Assembly: GCF_900188485.1 (NCBI RefSeq)
Contig: NZ_FZPH01000003.1
Span: 62,001 to 126,000, forward strand
Direction: 5' to 3'
Length of the DNA stretch: 64,000 bases
Source: Asanoa hainanensis
GTDB taxonomy: Bacteria > Actinomycetota > Actinomycetes > Mycobacteriales > Micromonosporaceae
Shown: positions 1-8,996 of the stretch, piece after piece
How positions within the stretch are numbered: the stretch's first letter is position 1
Layout of the letters: every line of letters begins with the position of its first letter
Notes under the pieces: generated by a model
What the model saw: only the letters and a program-made list of their open reading frames with translations
Database searches by the model: none
Told to the model about the DNA's origin: nothing
Made by a program: the position numbers and the translations under genes

Positions 1-429
1 GACACCGTCGTCGGGAGCACCATCCGTGCTGAAGAATTCGGCCGGCCAATCGCGCCGGATCTTCACGCTCCCATTTGGACGGCGCGACGCGTTGGCGAGT
101 CGCCACGGCGCCTCTTGATGGGTCATGTTGACCAGGTCGTTGGGAGTGAGCTGCCCGTAGCGAGATATCACGTAGCCGACGGTGTTCAACTCGGCCTCGC
201 CCAGCTCATCACCCGGCGGGGCCGTCAGACCCTCCCGCTCGTCACTCCACAGCTTCGGGACGACCGGGCCGTTGTCCCTCGCGAACACGTCTTCGGCGAA
301 GAGGGGCTCGCCGAATGTCGCCAAGTGATGACCTTGGGCGTAATACAGAAGCTTGTGCAGCTTCAGAACGCCGATCCCCGGGATGCGTTGGCGCAAGACA
401 ATGGCGACGTCGTGCGCGTGGGTGGTCAT
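1..429 (-). CDS. Panacea/SocA-type antitoxin-domain protein, C-terminus cut by window edge
   Basis: The reading frame is open from an ATG at 429 to the left edge, giving 143 codons with no stop. The start of the protein contains KLHKLLYYAQGHHLATFGEP, followed by LFAEDVFARDNGPVVPKLW and later NMTHQEAPWRLA. These are the hallmark blocks of the Panacea domain (DUF4065, SocA-like; also GepA-like phage proteins). Some members of that family neutralise toxins in toxin-antitoxin pairs, and SocA of Caulobacter acts as a ClpXP adaptor for the toxin SocB. The missing 3' end and any downstream partner lie outside the window. The upstream gene is 137 bp away, so tight coupling with it is not shown. The domain call rests on direct motif reading. 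An antitoxin role is inference. Confidence 0.8.
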   Translation of the reverse strand, partial: MTTHAHDVAIVLRQRIPGIGVLKLHKLLYYAQGHHLATFGEPLFAEDVFARDNGPVVPKLWSDEREGLTAPPGDELGEAELNTVGYVISRYGQLTPNDLVNMTHQEAPWRLANASRRPNGSVKIRRDWPAEFFSTDGAPDDGV

Positions 430-566
430 TTGCACAGGATAGGCCGCCTGTCCAGCATGAGCGGCCTGCTGACTTGAAGGGCGCGTCTTGTACATGCGTT
501 CGATTGTCGCGGGTGGGTACGACAGGTTCGGCGGCCCTCACGCGGGCTCGCGGGAGAGGCGACGAA

Positions 567-1406
567 CTACGTAGGCGGCGGGAACAGGGCACGCAGGGTC
601 GGAGCGACTGCTGCGGCCAGGGTGCCGTCGTCGTCGACGTGCATGAGCAGGTTGACGACTCCCATCGCGCCGTGACCGGTCCGCGTCTGCACCGCCGCGG
701 TCGCGATGTCAGGGCCGGCGAGGTCGGCGAGCAGCCGCCGCACCAGGACGCCCTCTCCCCAGAGTGCCTCGGCGGGAATCGGAAGCCGGCCCAGCCAGGA
801 CAGCAGGGCGGTTGCCCGCGCGTCCGGAGCGGGTTCGGCCGCGACGAGTAGCCGGCCGAACTCGGCGACCTGACCCTCGGACAGCTCGCCGCATTGTCGA
901 CCGGTCAGCGCGACCAGCGCGGGATGCAGCACGTCAGGAACCGCCCGCTCGGTCAGGTACCGCTGGCCGGCGACGCCGGCGGGCCGGAACTGTGGACTGC
1001 CCTCATAGAGGTTCAACAGCTCGGCCAACGGCGCCAGGAAGGAGGTCAGTTGACCGGGTACGCCCTGCTCGGCCAAGAACAGCTGGAGTCCCGTCGGGTC
1101 CACCGTAAGCAGGTCGTTGCGGAACCGCGACCGCTCCCAGCTCACTGAACCGTGGCTATGGAGCGCGGCGCTCGCGAGCACGTCACCTGCCTCGTCGAGG
1201 AGCACGATCGACGGGCCACCATGACAACGGCAGACGTCCCGGGTGAACCGACCCGTCGTCGTCAGAGCGCGCACCGCCTCGATCGACGCCGCACCCCGAA
1301 GCTCAGCCAGCACCGAACGATCGAGCAGGGGACCACCGTCGTCTCCGCCCTCGACGATCCGAACGGTGAGCGCGCGGGCCCAGACCCCGTCAAGCCATTC
1401 GATCAC
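567..1406 (-). CDS. Conserved-looking hypothetical protein with CRCHGG motif
   Basis: The product is about 279 aa with a GTG start at 1406 and an AGGAG-like ribosome site about 8 bases upstream. A CRCHGG motif near residue 58 is followed by a block (IVLLDEAGDVLASAALHSHG) that alternates strand-like hydrophobics, then SVSWERSRFRNDL. I recognise this arrangement only as a type seen in actinobacterial proteins of unknown function. No signal peptide or membrane segment is visible, so it is probably cytosolic. The C-terminal half is rich in Leu and Ala, probably helical. It lies upstream of, and in the same direction as, the Panacea-domain gene, but a 137-bp gap separates them. No function can be assigned. 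Confidence 0.75.
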   Translation of the reverse strand: MIEWLDGVWARALTVRIVEGGDDGGPLLDRSVLAELRGAASIEAVRALTTTGRFTRDVCRCHGGPSIVLLDEAGDVLASAALHSHGSVSWERSRFRNDLLTVDPTGLQLFLAEQGVPGQLTSFLAPLAELLNLYEGSPQFRPAGVAGQRYLTERAVPDVLHPALVALTGRQCGELSEGQVAEFGRLLVAAEPAPDARATALLSWLGRLPIPAEALWGEGVLVRRLLADLAGPDIATAAVQTRTGHGAMGVVNLLMHVDDDGTLAAAVAPTLRALFPPPT

Positions 1407-1607
1407 GCTCGAGCTCCTGCCGCGGTTGCCGACGCTGGCCTATTCTGCGGCGGTGCGTCCCACCATGTTCGCCCAGGTAGGTGGTGGATCGACCACGTCA
1501 GTCAGGTTGGCTGGATGATCACTCACCCCCGACAGCGACCTCATTGCCGAGCGAAGTCAACGACGAGATGCCTGGGCAGCTCCCGCTCTGGCGAGCGTGA
1601 ACAGAGG

Positions 1608-3518
1608 TCAGTGCAGGGCGCGGATGAAGCGTTCCGCTGCCGGGACCGCTGTTGTTCCGCTGCCGCCGCCGTTCTCCACGAAGACCGCGAACGCGATGTC
1701 GCCCTGCCAGCCCACGAACCATGCGTGGGTGTGTGCCGGGTTGTCGTCGAACTCCGCCGTGCCTGTCTTGCCCGACACCGCGCCTCCCGGCACGTCCTTC
1801 AGGGCCGTTGCCGTGCCCGACGTGACCACCTGGCGCATCATCGACTTCAGCGGGCCCAGGGCCTCCGCCTTCAGAGCAGCACCGTCGCCGGCGGCGGGCT
1901 TGTCCGCCAGGATCTTCGGCGTAACCGCCGAGCCCTTCGCGACCGACGCCGTCGCCGACGCCATCGACAGGGGCGAGACCAGCGTCGTGCCTTGGCCGAA
2001 GGCCGCCGCCGCGCGTTCGGCCGCCGAGCCGCCGGTCGAGACCTTGCCGCTGAACGCGTCGACGCCCAGGTCCCACTTGGCTTCCAGGCCCAACGCCCGC
2101 CCGGCTAGAGCCAGGCCGTCGTCACCGAGGGAGGGCGCCAGGGACGCGAACGCCGTGTTGCACGACTTGGCGAAGTCCACCTGGAACGGGACCTTGCCCA
2201 GGGCGAAGTTCTCCGAGTTCTTGAACGACCGGCCGTCCACCGTGAAGGTCTTCGGGCAGTCGACCGACGTCGTCGCCGTCACTTTGCCGCTCGACAGCAG
2301 GCCGTAGCCGCTCACCATCTTGAACGTCGAGCCCGGCGGGACCTGCGCAGTGAACGCCAGGTTCTCACCGCTGCCGCCGTCGGGGCCGTTGGCCGCCGCG
2401 AGCACCGCGCCGTCGCTGACCCGCACCGCGACGAGCGCCGACCGTTGCCGCAACCCGGACAGAGCCGTGTCTGCCGCGTTCTGCACCGAGACGTCCAGCG
2501 TGGTCTTCACCGGCGTGCCGGCCTTCGCCTCCGACCTCCACAGCTCCTCGCCGTCGGTGACCTCGCCGTCCGGGCCCTTGTTGGCGATCACGACCGAGAC
2601 GCCCGGCGTACCGCGAAGCTGCTTGTCCAACGCACCCTGGAGGCCGCCGTGGCCGACGAGGTCACCCTCCGCGACCTCGTCCGGCCGCTTGTCGATGTCT
2701 TCCTTGAGCGCCGGGTCGGCCGAGCCGAGCAGAGCGCGGGCGAACGCCCGGGTCGGCGCCAGGTCGCGCTTCTCCTCGCGGAACCGCGTGCCTTCCAGGG
2801 GCTGGATCTTGGACCGGATCTGCAGGTACGCGTCGCGCCGCAGCGTGACCACCTCGAGGAACTGCTCCGGGTCCTCGGCCGAGTTGATCTTCGCGGGCAG
2901 GTCCGACACGTCGATCTTGGGTAGCGCCGGCCGCACCGACTTGAACGCCGAGTCCAACGCCCGGGCGATGCCCGCGGGGTCGTCGACGCCGGCCGGCTCG
3001 ACGCCGACCACCACCACGTCGCGGGGCTCCACGATCGGCTTGCCGGCGCCGTCCAGGATGCCGGCCCGTTCCGGCCGCTGGCGGCGCAGCGCGAGCTGGT
3101 CGCCGCTCTTGAGCTTGGCGTTGACGATCGCCGGCTCCCAGATCACCGACCAGACGTCGTCGCCGCCCTTGATCAGCCGGACCGTCGACGGGTAGGTCCA
3201 GTGGGTGCCGCCGGGCAGGGTCCAGTCGAGGTCGACGGCCGCGGTCGCGCTGCCCTCGACCTCCTTGGGCTCGCCTTCCCGCCGGACAACTGGCGGAGTC
3301 AGCTCCCCGGACAGCTCCTTGAGCGCCGCCTGGACCTCGGTGGCGGCGACCTTGGAGCCGGTCGGCTCGACGAACGCGATCTGGCTCAAGTCGCCGGACT
3401 TCCAGGCGGACAGGAAGCTGTCGACGGCGTCGTCGGGGCCAGGGTCGCTGGAACACCCGGCCAGCCCGGCCGCGACGAGCGCCAACCCGGCCAGCAGCGC
3501 AGCGGGACGTCTAGTCAT
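1608..3518 (-). CDS. Penicillin-binding protein, class B type, with NTF2-like N-terminal domain; lipoprotein
   Basis: This is a cell-wall D,D-transpeptidase of 636 aa acting outside the membrane on peptidoglycan stem peptides. The start is ATG 3518 because an AAGGA ribosome site lies just upstream and a lipoprotein signal follows at once, with lipobox LAGC and Cys22. Residues about 25-135 resemble the NTF2-like MecA_N domain, residues about 140-300 the PBP dimerisation domain, and the rest the transpeptidase. The three active-site motifs are present: STFK at 397-400, SCN at 452-454 and KTG at 584-586. The closest known type is the actinobacterial penicillin-binding transpeptidase lipoprotein (PbpA/MecA_N-like). 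It is a single gene, divergent from NAD-GDH. Because the motifs are intact I expect an active enzyme. Confidence 0.92.
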   Translation of the reverse strand: MTRRPAALLAGLALVAAGLAGCSSDPGPDDAVDSFLSAWKSGDLSQIAFVEPTGSKVAATEVQAALKELSGELTPPVVRREGEPKEVEGSATAAVDLDWTLPGGTHWTYPSTVRLIKGGDDVWSVIWEPAIVNAKLKSGDQLALRRQRPERAGILDGAGKPIVEPRDVVVVGVEPAGVDDPAGIARALDSAFKSVRPALPKIDVSDLPAKINSAEDPEQFLEVVTLRRDAYLQIRSKIQPLEGTRFREEKRDLAPTRAFARALLGSADPALKEDIDKRPDEVAEGDLVGHGGLQGALDKQLRGTPGVSVVIANKGPDGEVTDGEELWRSEAKAGTPVKTTLDVSVQNAADTALSGLRQRSALVAVRVSDGAVLAAANGPDGGSGENLAFTAQVPPGSTFKMVSGYGLLSSGKVTATTSVDCPKTFTVDGRSFKNSENFALGKVPFQVDFAKSCNTAFASLAPSLGDDGLALAGRALGLEAKWDLGVDAFSGKVSTGGSAAERAAAAFGQGTTLVSPLSMASATASVAKGSAVTPKILADKPAAGDGAALKAEALGPLKSMMRQVVTSGTATALKDVPGGAVSGKTGTAEFDDNPAHTHAWFVGWQGDIAFAVFVENGGGSGTTAVPAAERFIRALH

Positions 3519-3690
3519 GCCAGCAAATCCTTCCCCCGGGAACGTTACGGACCCTAGTACGCGTGGCAAAACAGGTATGAGCACCAGTACTCAGGAAGAC
3601 CCGATCCGACGCGGAACCTTTACCGGGACCGCCGTACGCTGACGGGATTGGGCCCCACAACGTGGTGGGTTTCGAGAGGGAGTGGCACCG

Positions 3691-6600
3691 ATGGACCGGC
3701 GTCCCACGCGTACGTCGCAGAGCACCGCCCGGACCCGCGGCGGTGCGCGCCGCCCAGGCCAGCCGGACGTGACTGAGGAATACGACACCGCGCTCGACGA
3801 CGACGCCGTGTTGGTCGATCCCGTCGGGGCCGGCACCGCCACCGCGACCGCCGACGACGGCGACGAGAGCGAGCTCGACGAGCCGGTGCCCAACGCCGAG
3901 CGGCTGGTCGACGAGGCGGTCACCCTGGCCGGCCCGGGCAGTCCGGAAGCGGCGCTGGTGGCCCGATTCTGGCGGTTCGCCCCCGACGAGGAGCTGGTCG
4001 GCTACACCGCGCAGGAGATGGCCGACGCCGCCCGAAGCCATCGCGACCTGGCCGAGCAGCGGATGCCGGGGCAGCTCAAGCTGCGGATCACCGATCCGGT
4101 GGCCGACCTGCCACACACCGTGATCGAGATCGTCATCGACGACATGCCGTTCCTGGTCGGCTCGGTCACCGCGCTGCTCACCGGCCGGCACCTCGACGTG
4201 CACCTGCTGGTCCACCCGCTGGTCGTGGTCCGCCGCGAGCCCATGGGCAAGCTGGTCGAGGTCGCCGCCGAGGTCGAGCCCGACGACGCCATCGACGGTG
4301 ACATCGTCGAGAGCTGGATGCGCGTCGAGATCGACGCGATCCGCGACGCCACCGAGCGTGAGCAGCTCGAACGCGAGCTGGTGCGGGTGCTGACCGACGT
4401 ACGCGAGGCGGTCGAGGACTGGCCCAAGATGCGCCAGAAGGCCCTCTCGATGGCCGACGAGCTGGCCGCCAACCGCACCACCGACGCCCGCCCGCCGGTG
4501 CCGGAGAAGGACATCACCGACTCGGTCGAGCTGCTCCGCTGGCTGGCCCACGAGCACTTCACGTTCCTCGGCTACCGGGAATACCGCCTCACTCCGGGCG
4601 AGGACGGCGAGCAGCTCCTGGCCGCCGAGCTGGGCACCGGGCTCGGCATCCTGCGCCAGGACCAGACCACGCCGCTGGCGTTGAGTGCCCTGCCCCCCGA
4701 GGCGCGGGCCAAGGTGCTGGAGAAGCGGCTGCTGATCATCACCAAGGCCAACTCCCGGGCCACGGTGCAGCGCTCCGCGTATCTCGACTACATCGGTTTC
4801 AAGGTCTTCGACGACAAGGGCGAGGTGATCGGCGAGCGCCGGTTCCTGGGCCTGTTCTCCAGCGCCGCCTACCGCACCAGCGTGCGTGAGCTGCCGGTGG
4901 TGCGCCGCAAGGTCGCCGAGGTGTTCGACCGGTCCGGGCTGAGCCCCCGCAGCCACTCCGGCAAGGACCTGTTGCAGATCCTGGAGACGTACCCCCGCGA
5001 CGAGCTCTTCCAGATCAAGACCGACGACCTGTACCGCGCGGTGATCGGCGTGCTGCGGATGGCCGGGCGGCGCCAGCTGCGGGTGTTCGTCCGCCGCGAC
5101 GGCTACGGCCGGTTCATCTCGTGCCTGATCTATCTACCGCGGGACCGATTCACCACGCACAACCGGCTGCGCATGCAGGAGATCCTGCTGCGCCGGTTCA
5201 ACGGTGTCGGGCTCGACTACACGACCCGGGTCACCGAGTCGCTGCTGGCCCGCGTGCACGTGGTCGTGCGGACCGACCCGACCAACCCGCCCGGCGCCGT
5301 CGACATCGACGCGCTGGCCGAGGAGCTCGCCGACGCAACTCGCCTCTGGGACGACGACTTCAACCTCATGCTCGGCCGCAAACTCGGTGACGAGCAGGGC
5401 AAACAGCTTTTCGCGCGGTACGCGGACGCGTTCCCGGACGGCTACAAGGAGGAGAACAGCCCGTACGAGGCGTTCAAGGACCTCGCCAAGCTCGAACTGC
5501 TGGAAGAGCCCGGCCAGCTCGAGATGCACCTGTTCCGGAAGAACCGCGACGACCTCGACGTGCGGTTCAAGGTCTTCCGGTACGGCGAGCCGATGGTGCT
5601 CTCCGCCGTGCTGCCGGTGCTGCACTCGCTGGGCGTGCGGGTCGCCGACGAGCGGCCGTACGAGGTCGAGCGCGCCGACGGCACCGTCTACCTCTACGAC
5701 TTCGGCCTGGAGCTGCCCGACGGCCAGACCCTGCCCACCGCGGTCCGGCCGCACGTCGAGAACGCGTTCGCGGCGGCCTGGCGCGGCGAGGCCGAGGTCG
5801 ACGGCTTCAACCAGCTCGTGCTGCTGGCCGGGCTGACCTGGCGGCAGGCGGTGATCCTGCGGGCGTACGCGAAGTACCTGCGCCAGGCGGGCACGGTCTT
5901 CTCGCAGGACTACATGGAGTCGACCTTCGTCGCGTACCCGGAGATCGCGACCCGGCTCGTCGAGCTGTTCGAGGTGCGCTTCTCGCCGCGCCTCGCGCTG
6001 ACCGAGTCCGAGCGTGCCGAGCGCGCGGCGCTCCTGGTCGACGAGATCGGCAAGCGGCTCGACGACGTCAACAGCCTCGACCAGGACCGGATCCTGCGGT
6101 CCTACCTGACGCTGATCCAGGCGACGCTGCGCACCAGCTTCTTCCAGCGCGGCACCGACGGCCGGCCCAAGTCCTATGTGGCCTTCAAGCTCGACCCGCA
6201 GGCGGTCCCGGACCTGCCGGCGCCGCGCCCGAAGTTCGAGATCTTCGTGTACTCGCCGCGCTTCGAGGGCGTGCACCTGCGGTTCGGGCCGGTGGCCCGG
6301 GGCGGGCTGCGCTGGTCCGACCGGCGCGAGGACTTCCGCACCGAGGTGCTGGGCCTGGTCAAGGCGCAGATGGTGAAGAACGCCGTCATCGTCCCGGTCG
6401 GCGCCAAGGGTGGCTTCGTCCTGAAGCAGAAGCCGGGCGACCGCGACGAGGCGGTGACCTGCTACAACCTGTTCATCACGGCGCTGCTCGACGTCACCGA
6501 CAACATCGTGGGCGGCGAGATTCGTCATCCGTCCGACGTCGTACGGCACGACGGCGACGACCCGTACCTGGTGGTGGCCGCCGACAAGGGCACCGCGACG

Positions 6601-8679
6601 TTCTCCGACTACGCCAACGCGATCTCGGTGGCGCAGGGGTTCTGGCTGGGCGACGCGTTCGCCTCCGGCGGATCCGCCGGCTACGACCACAAGAAGATGG
6701 GCATCACCGCCCGCGGCGCGTGGGAGTCGGTCAAGCGGCACTTCCGCGACCTGGGCACCGACATCCAGACCACCGAGTTCACCGTGGTGGGCGTCGGCGA
6801 CATGTCCGGCGACGTGTTCGGCAACGGGATGCTGCTCTCGCCGCACATCCGGCTGGTGGCCGCGTTCGACCACCGGCACATCTTCCTCGATCCGGCGCCG
6901 GTGGCCGCGCCGTCCTACGCGGAACGGCGGCGGCTGTTCGACCTGCCGCGCTCGTCGTGGGCCGACTACGACACCTCGCTGATCTCGGCCGGTGGCGGGA
7001 TCTTCGCCCGTACGCTCAAGTCGATCCCGATCTCCCCCCAGGTCCGGGAAGCGCTCGGGCTGGGCGAAGAGGTCGTCGCCATGTCCCCGTCGGACCTGCA
7101 GAAGGCGATCCTGCAGGCGCCCGTCGATTTGCTGTGGAACGGCGGCATCGGCACGTACGTCAAGGCCACCTCGGAGACCCACGTCGAGGTGGGCGACAAG
7201 TCCAACGACGCGATCCGGGTCAACGGCAAGCAGGTGCGCGCGCGGGTCGTCGGCGAGGGCGGCAACCTGGGCCTGACCCAGTTGGGCCGCATCGAGTACG
7301 CGGTCCGCGGCGGCCGGGTCTACACGGACTTCATCGACAACAGCGCGGGCGTCGACTGCTCCGACCACGAGGTCAACATCAAGATCCTGCTGGGCGGTGC
7401 CGTCGCCGACGGCGAGCTCACGGTGCCCGACCGCGACGCGCTGCTGGCCGAGATGACCGACGAGGTCGCCGACCTGGTGCTGGCCGACAACTACAGCCAG
7501 GCGACGGCGCTCGGCACCGCGATCGTCCAGGCCGAGTCGCTGCTGCCGGTGCACCGCCGGCTGATCACCGACATGGAGCGCTCGGGCCTGCTGGACCGTT
7601 CGTTGGAGGGCCTGCCGACCGACGAGGAGCTGGCGGCCCGCCCCGGCGGCCTGACCGCACCGGAGTTCGCGGTCCTGCTCGCGTACGTGAAGATCGACCT
7701 GGAGAACCAGGTGCTCGCGGACCCGCTGGTCGACGAGCCGTGGACCTTCGACGTGCTGTCGGGCTACTTCCCGACCCCGTTGCGCGCCGCGTACGCGGAC
7801 CGGATGGCCGGCCACCGCCTGCGCCGCGAGATCGTCACCACGGTGCTGGTCAACGAGGTCGTCAACCGGGGCGGCACGTCCTTCGTCTACCGCGCGATGG
7901 AGGAGACCGGAGCCTCGGCCGCCGACGTGATCCGGGCGTACGTGGTGGCCCGCGAGATCTACGGCCTGCGCGGGCTCTGGGAGTCGGTGGAGGCACTCGA
8001 CAACGCGGTGCCGACGTCTTCGCAGACGAAGGTGTATTTGGAGCTGCGCCGGTTGCTGGACCGGGCGGTCCGCTGGCTGGTCACCAACCGCCGCTCACCG
8101 CTGGACGTGACGGGCGAGATCGCCCGCTTCGCCGCGGTGTCGGACCTGCTGGGCGAGCTCGACACCAGGTTCGTCGGCGCGGAGCGCGAGTCGCTGCTGA
8201 CGCACATGGAAGAGGTCGAGGCCCGCGGCATGCCGGCGAGCCTGGCCACCGCGGTGGCGCGGGTCATGTACGGCTTCGGCCTTATCGACGTGGTCGAAAC
8301 GGCCCGGGTCACCGCCCGCGCGCCGGGCGATGTCGCGCAGGTCTACTTCGTCCTGAGCGACCGCCTGCGCGTCGACGCGCTGCTGTCGAAGATCTCGCTG
8401 CTGCCGCGCGAGGACCGCTGGCAGACGTTGGCCCGGATGGCGTTGCGCTACGACCTGTACGCGGCCCTGGCCGCGCTAACGGCGGGCATCCTGCAGTCCA
8501 CACCGGACGGATCACCGGTCGAGGAACGAGTGGAGGCGTGGGAAGCGGCCAACGCGACTGCGGTCGGCCGAGCCCAAAGAGCGATCAACGAGTTCGGCGA
8601 ATCGAACGCGGACCTGGCCGCCCTGTCGGTCCTACTGCGCCAGATCCGCCAACTGGTCCGCCAGTCCTCCGCGAACTGA
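3691..8679 (+). CDS. gdh: NAD-specific glutamate dehydrogenase, large (about 180 kDa) class
   Basis: The enzyme oxidatively deaminates glutamate to 2-oxoglutarate with NAD+, feeding amino-acid nitrogen and carbon into the TCA cycle. The product is 1662 aa, close to the 1,650-aa Streptomyces clavuligerus enzyme that defines the GDH-180 class. The N-terminal half carries the long regulatory region with ACT-like segments. The catalytic region is recognisable from FRTEVLGLVKAQMVKNAVI and VPVGAKGGF (about residue 880-905), with the glutamate-binding Lys residues, and the dinucleotide-binding region follows (GVGDMSGDVFGNGM). ATG 3691 is preferred over an in-frame GTG at 3682, because a GAGAGGGA ribosome site sits about 9-12 bases upstream of the ATG but touches the GTG. 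It is monocistronic. Confidence 0.95.
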   Translation: MDRRPTRTSQSTARTRGGARRPGQPDVTEEYDTALDDDAVLVDPVGAGTATATADDGDESELDEPVPNAERLVDEAVTLAGPGSPEAALVARFWRFAPDEELVGYTAQEMADAARSHRDLAEQRMPGQLKLRITDPVADLPHTVIEIVIDDMPFLVGSVTALLTGRHLDVHLLVHPLVVVRREPMGKLVEVAAEVEPDDAIDGDIVESWMRVEIDAIRDATEREQLERELVRVLTDVREAVEDWPKMRQKALSMADELAANRTTDARPPVPEKDITDSVELLRWLAHEHFTFLGYREYRLTPGEDGEQLLAAELGTGLGILRQDQTTPLALSALPPEARAKVLEKRLLIITKANSRATVQRSAYLDYIGFKVFDDKGEVIGERRFLGLFSSAAYRTSVRELPVVRRKVAEVFDRSGLSPRSHSGKDLLQILETYPRDELFQIKTDDLYRAVIGVLRMAGRRQLRVFVRRDGYGRFISCLIYLPRDRFTTHNRLRMQEILLRRFNGVGLDYTTRVTESLLARVHVVVRTDPTNPPGAVDIDALAEELADATRLWDDDFNLMLGRKLGDEQGKQLFARYADAFPDGYKEENSPYEAFKDLAKLELLEEPGQLEMHLFRKNRDDLDVRFKVFRYGEPMVLSAVLPVLHSLGVRVADERPYEVERADGTVYLYDFGLELPDGQTLPTAVRPHVENAFAAAWRGEAEVDGFNQLVLLAGLTWRQAVILRAYAKYLRQAGTVFSQDYMESTFVAYPEIATRLVELFEVRFSPRLALTESERAERAALLVDEIGKRLDDVNSLDQDRILRSYLTLIQATLRTSFFQRGTDGRPKSYVAFKLDPQAVPDLPAPRPKFEIFVYSPRFEGVHLRFGPVARGGLRWSDRREDFRTEVLGLVKAQMVKNAVIVPVGAKGGFVLKQKPGDRDEAVTCYNLFITALLDVTDNIVGGEIRHPSDVVRHDGDDPYLVVAADKGTATFSDYANAISVAQGFWLGDAFASGGSAGYDHKKMGITARGAWESVKRHFRDLGTDIQTTEFTVVGVGDMSGDVFGNGMLLSPHIRLVAAFDHRHIFLDPAPVAAPSYAERRRLFDLPRSSWADYDTSLISAGGGIFARTLKSIPISPQVREALGLGEEVVAMSPSDLQKAILQAPVDLLWNGGIGTYVKATSETHVEVGDKSNDAIRVNGKQVRARVVGEGGNLGLTQLGRIEYAVRGGRVYTDFIDNSAGVDCSDHEVNIKILLGGAVADGELTVPDRDALLAEMTDEVADLVLADNYSQATALGTAIVQAESLLPVHRRLITDMERSGLLDRSLEGLPTDEELAARPGGLTAPEFAVLLAYVKIDLENQVLADPLVDEPWTFDVLSGYFPTPLRAAYADRMAGHRLRREIVTTVLVNEVVNRGGTSFVYRAMEETGASAADVIRAYVVAREIYGLRGLWESVEALDNAVPTSSQTKVYLELRRLLDRAVRWLVTNRRSPLDVTGEIARFAAVSDLLGELDTRFVGAERESLLTHMEEVEARGMPASLATAVARVMYGFGLIDVVETARVTARAPGDVAQVYFVLSDRLRVDALLSKISLLPREDRWQTLARMALRYDLYAALAALTAGILQSTPDGSPVEERVEAWEAANATAVGRAQRAINEFGESNADLAALSVLLRQIRQLVRQSSAN

Positions 8680-8996
8680 CGTCGAGTCGGGGCAACCGCG
8701 ACCCGCGCGTGCCCCACTCGTCGTCGCCGGATCTCGACCAAGAACTCACGCGCCGGGACGATCCCGGCCGAGGGGCCAGGCCAGCTTCCGACGCAAAACG
8801 AGGCGCTCCGGGGACAGAGCCCTAGCCGCGGCCGGTGCCCCGACCCTGCGTGCACTGTTCCCGCCGCCTGAGATGTCGTCGGTCTAACCCGTGGCATCTC
8901 CCGGGAGCGCACATGTTTGGCATGTACGTACGTGCGAGAACACGTCGGCTCTCACAGAGAGACGACCGAGACTTGGCGAGACGCGGGGCGCGCCGG
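8680..8996. other. Intergenic region between convergent genes, no gene seen
   Basis: These 317 bases lie between the convergent ends of the glutamate dehydrogenase and the arginase-like gene. I see no ORF with credible start, codon use or homology. The region holds one strong hairpin (8752-8768, listed separately) and a near-palindrome around 8918-8933 (GCATGTACGTACGTGC), whose significance is unknown. Confidence 0.6.
8752..8768. terminator. Candidate bidirectional terminator hairpin
   Basis: The stem GCCGGGA pairs perfectly with TCCCGGC around a CGA loop. It sits about 70 bases after the glutamate dehydrogenase stop codon, in a convergent intergenic region. There is no T-run, as is usual for actinomycete terminators. 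Confidence 0.4.

Noticed and set aside
567-1406. Toxin partner of the Panacea gene
   Set aside because: The 137-bp gap and widespread-looking orphan features give no evidence of a two-gene toxin-antitoxin operon.
5134-7815. 893-codon minus-strand open frame inside the glutamate dehydrogenase gene
   Set aside because: Low-complexity composition and a perfectly placed sense gene with known motifs show it is a shadow.
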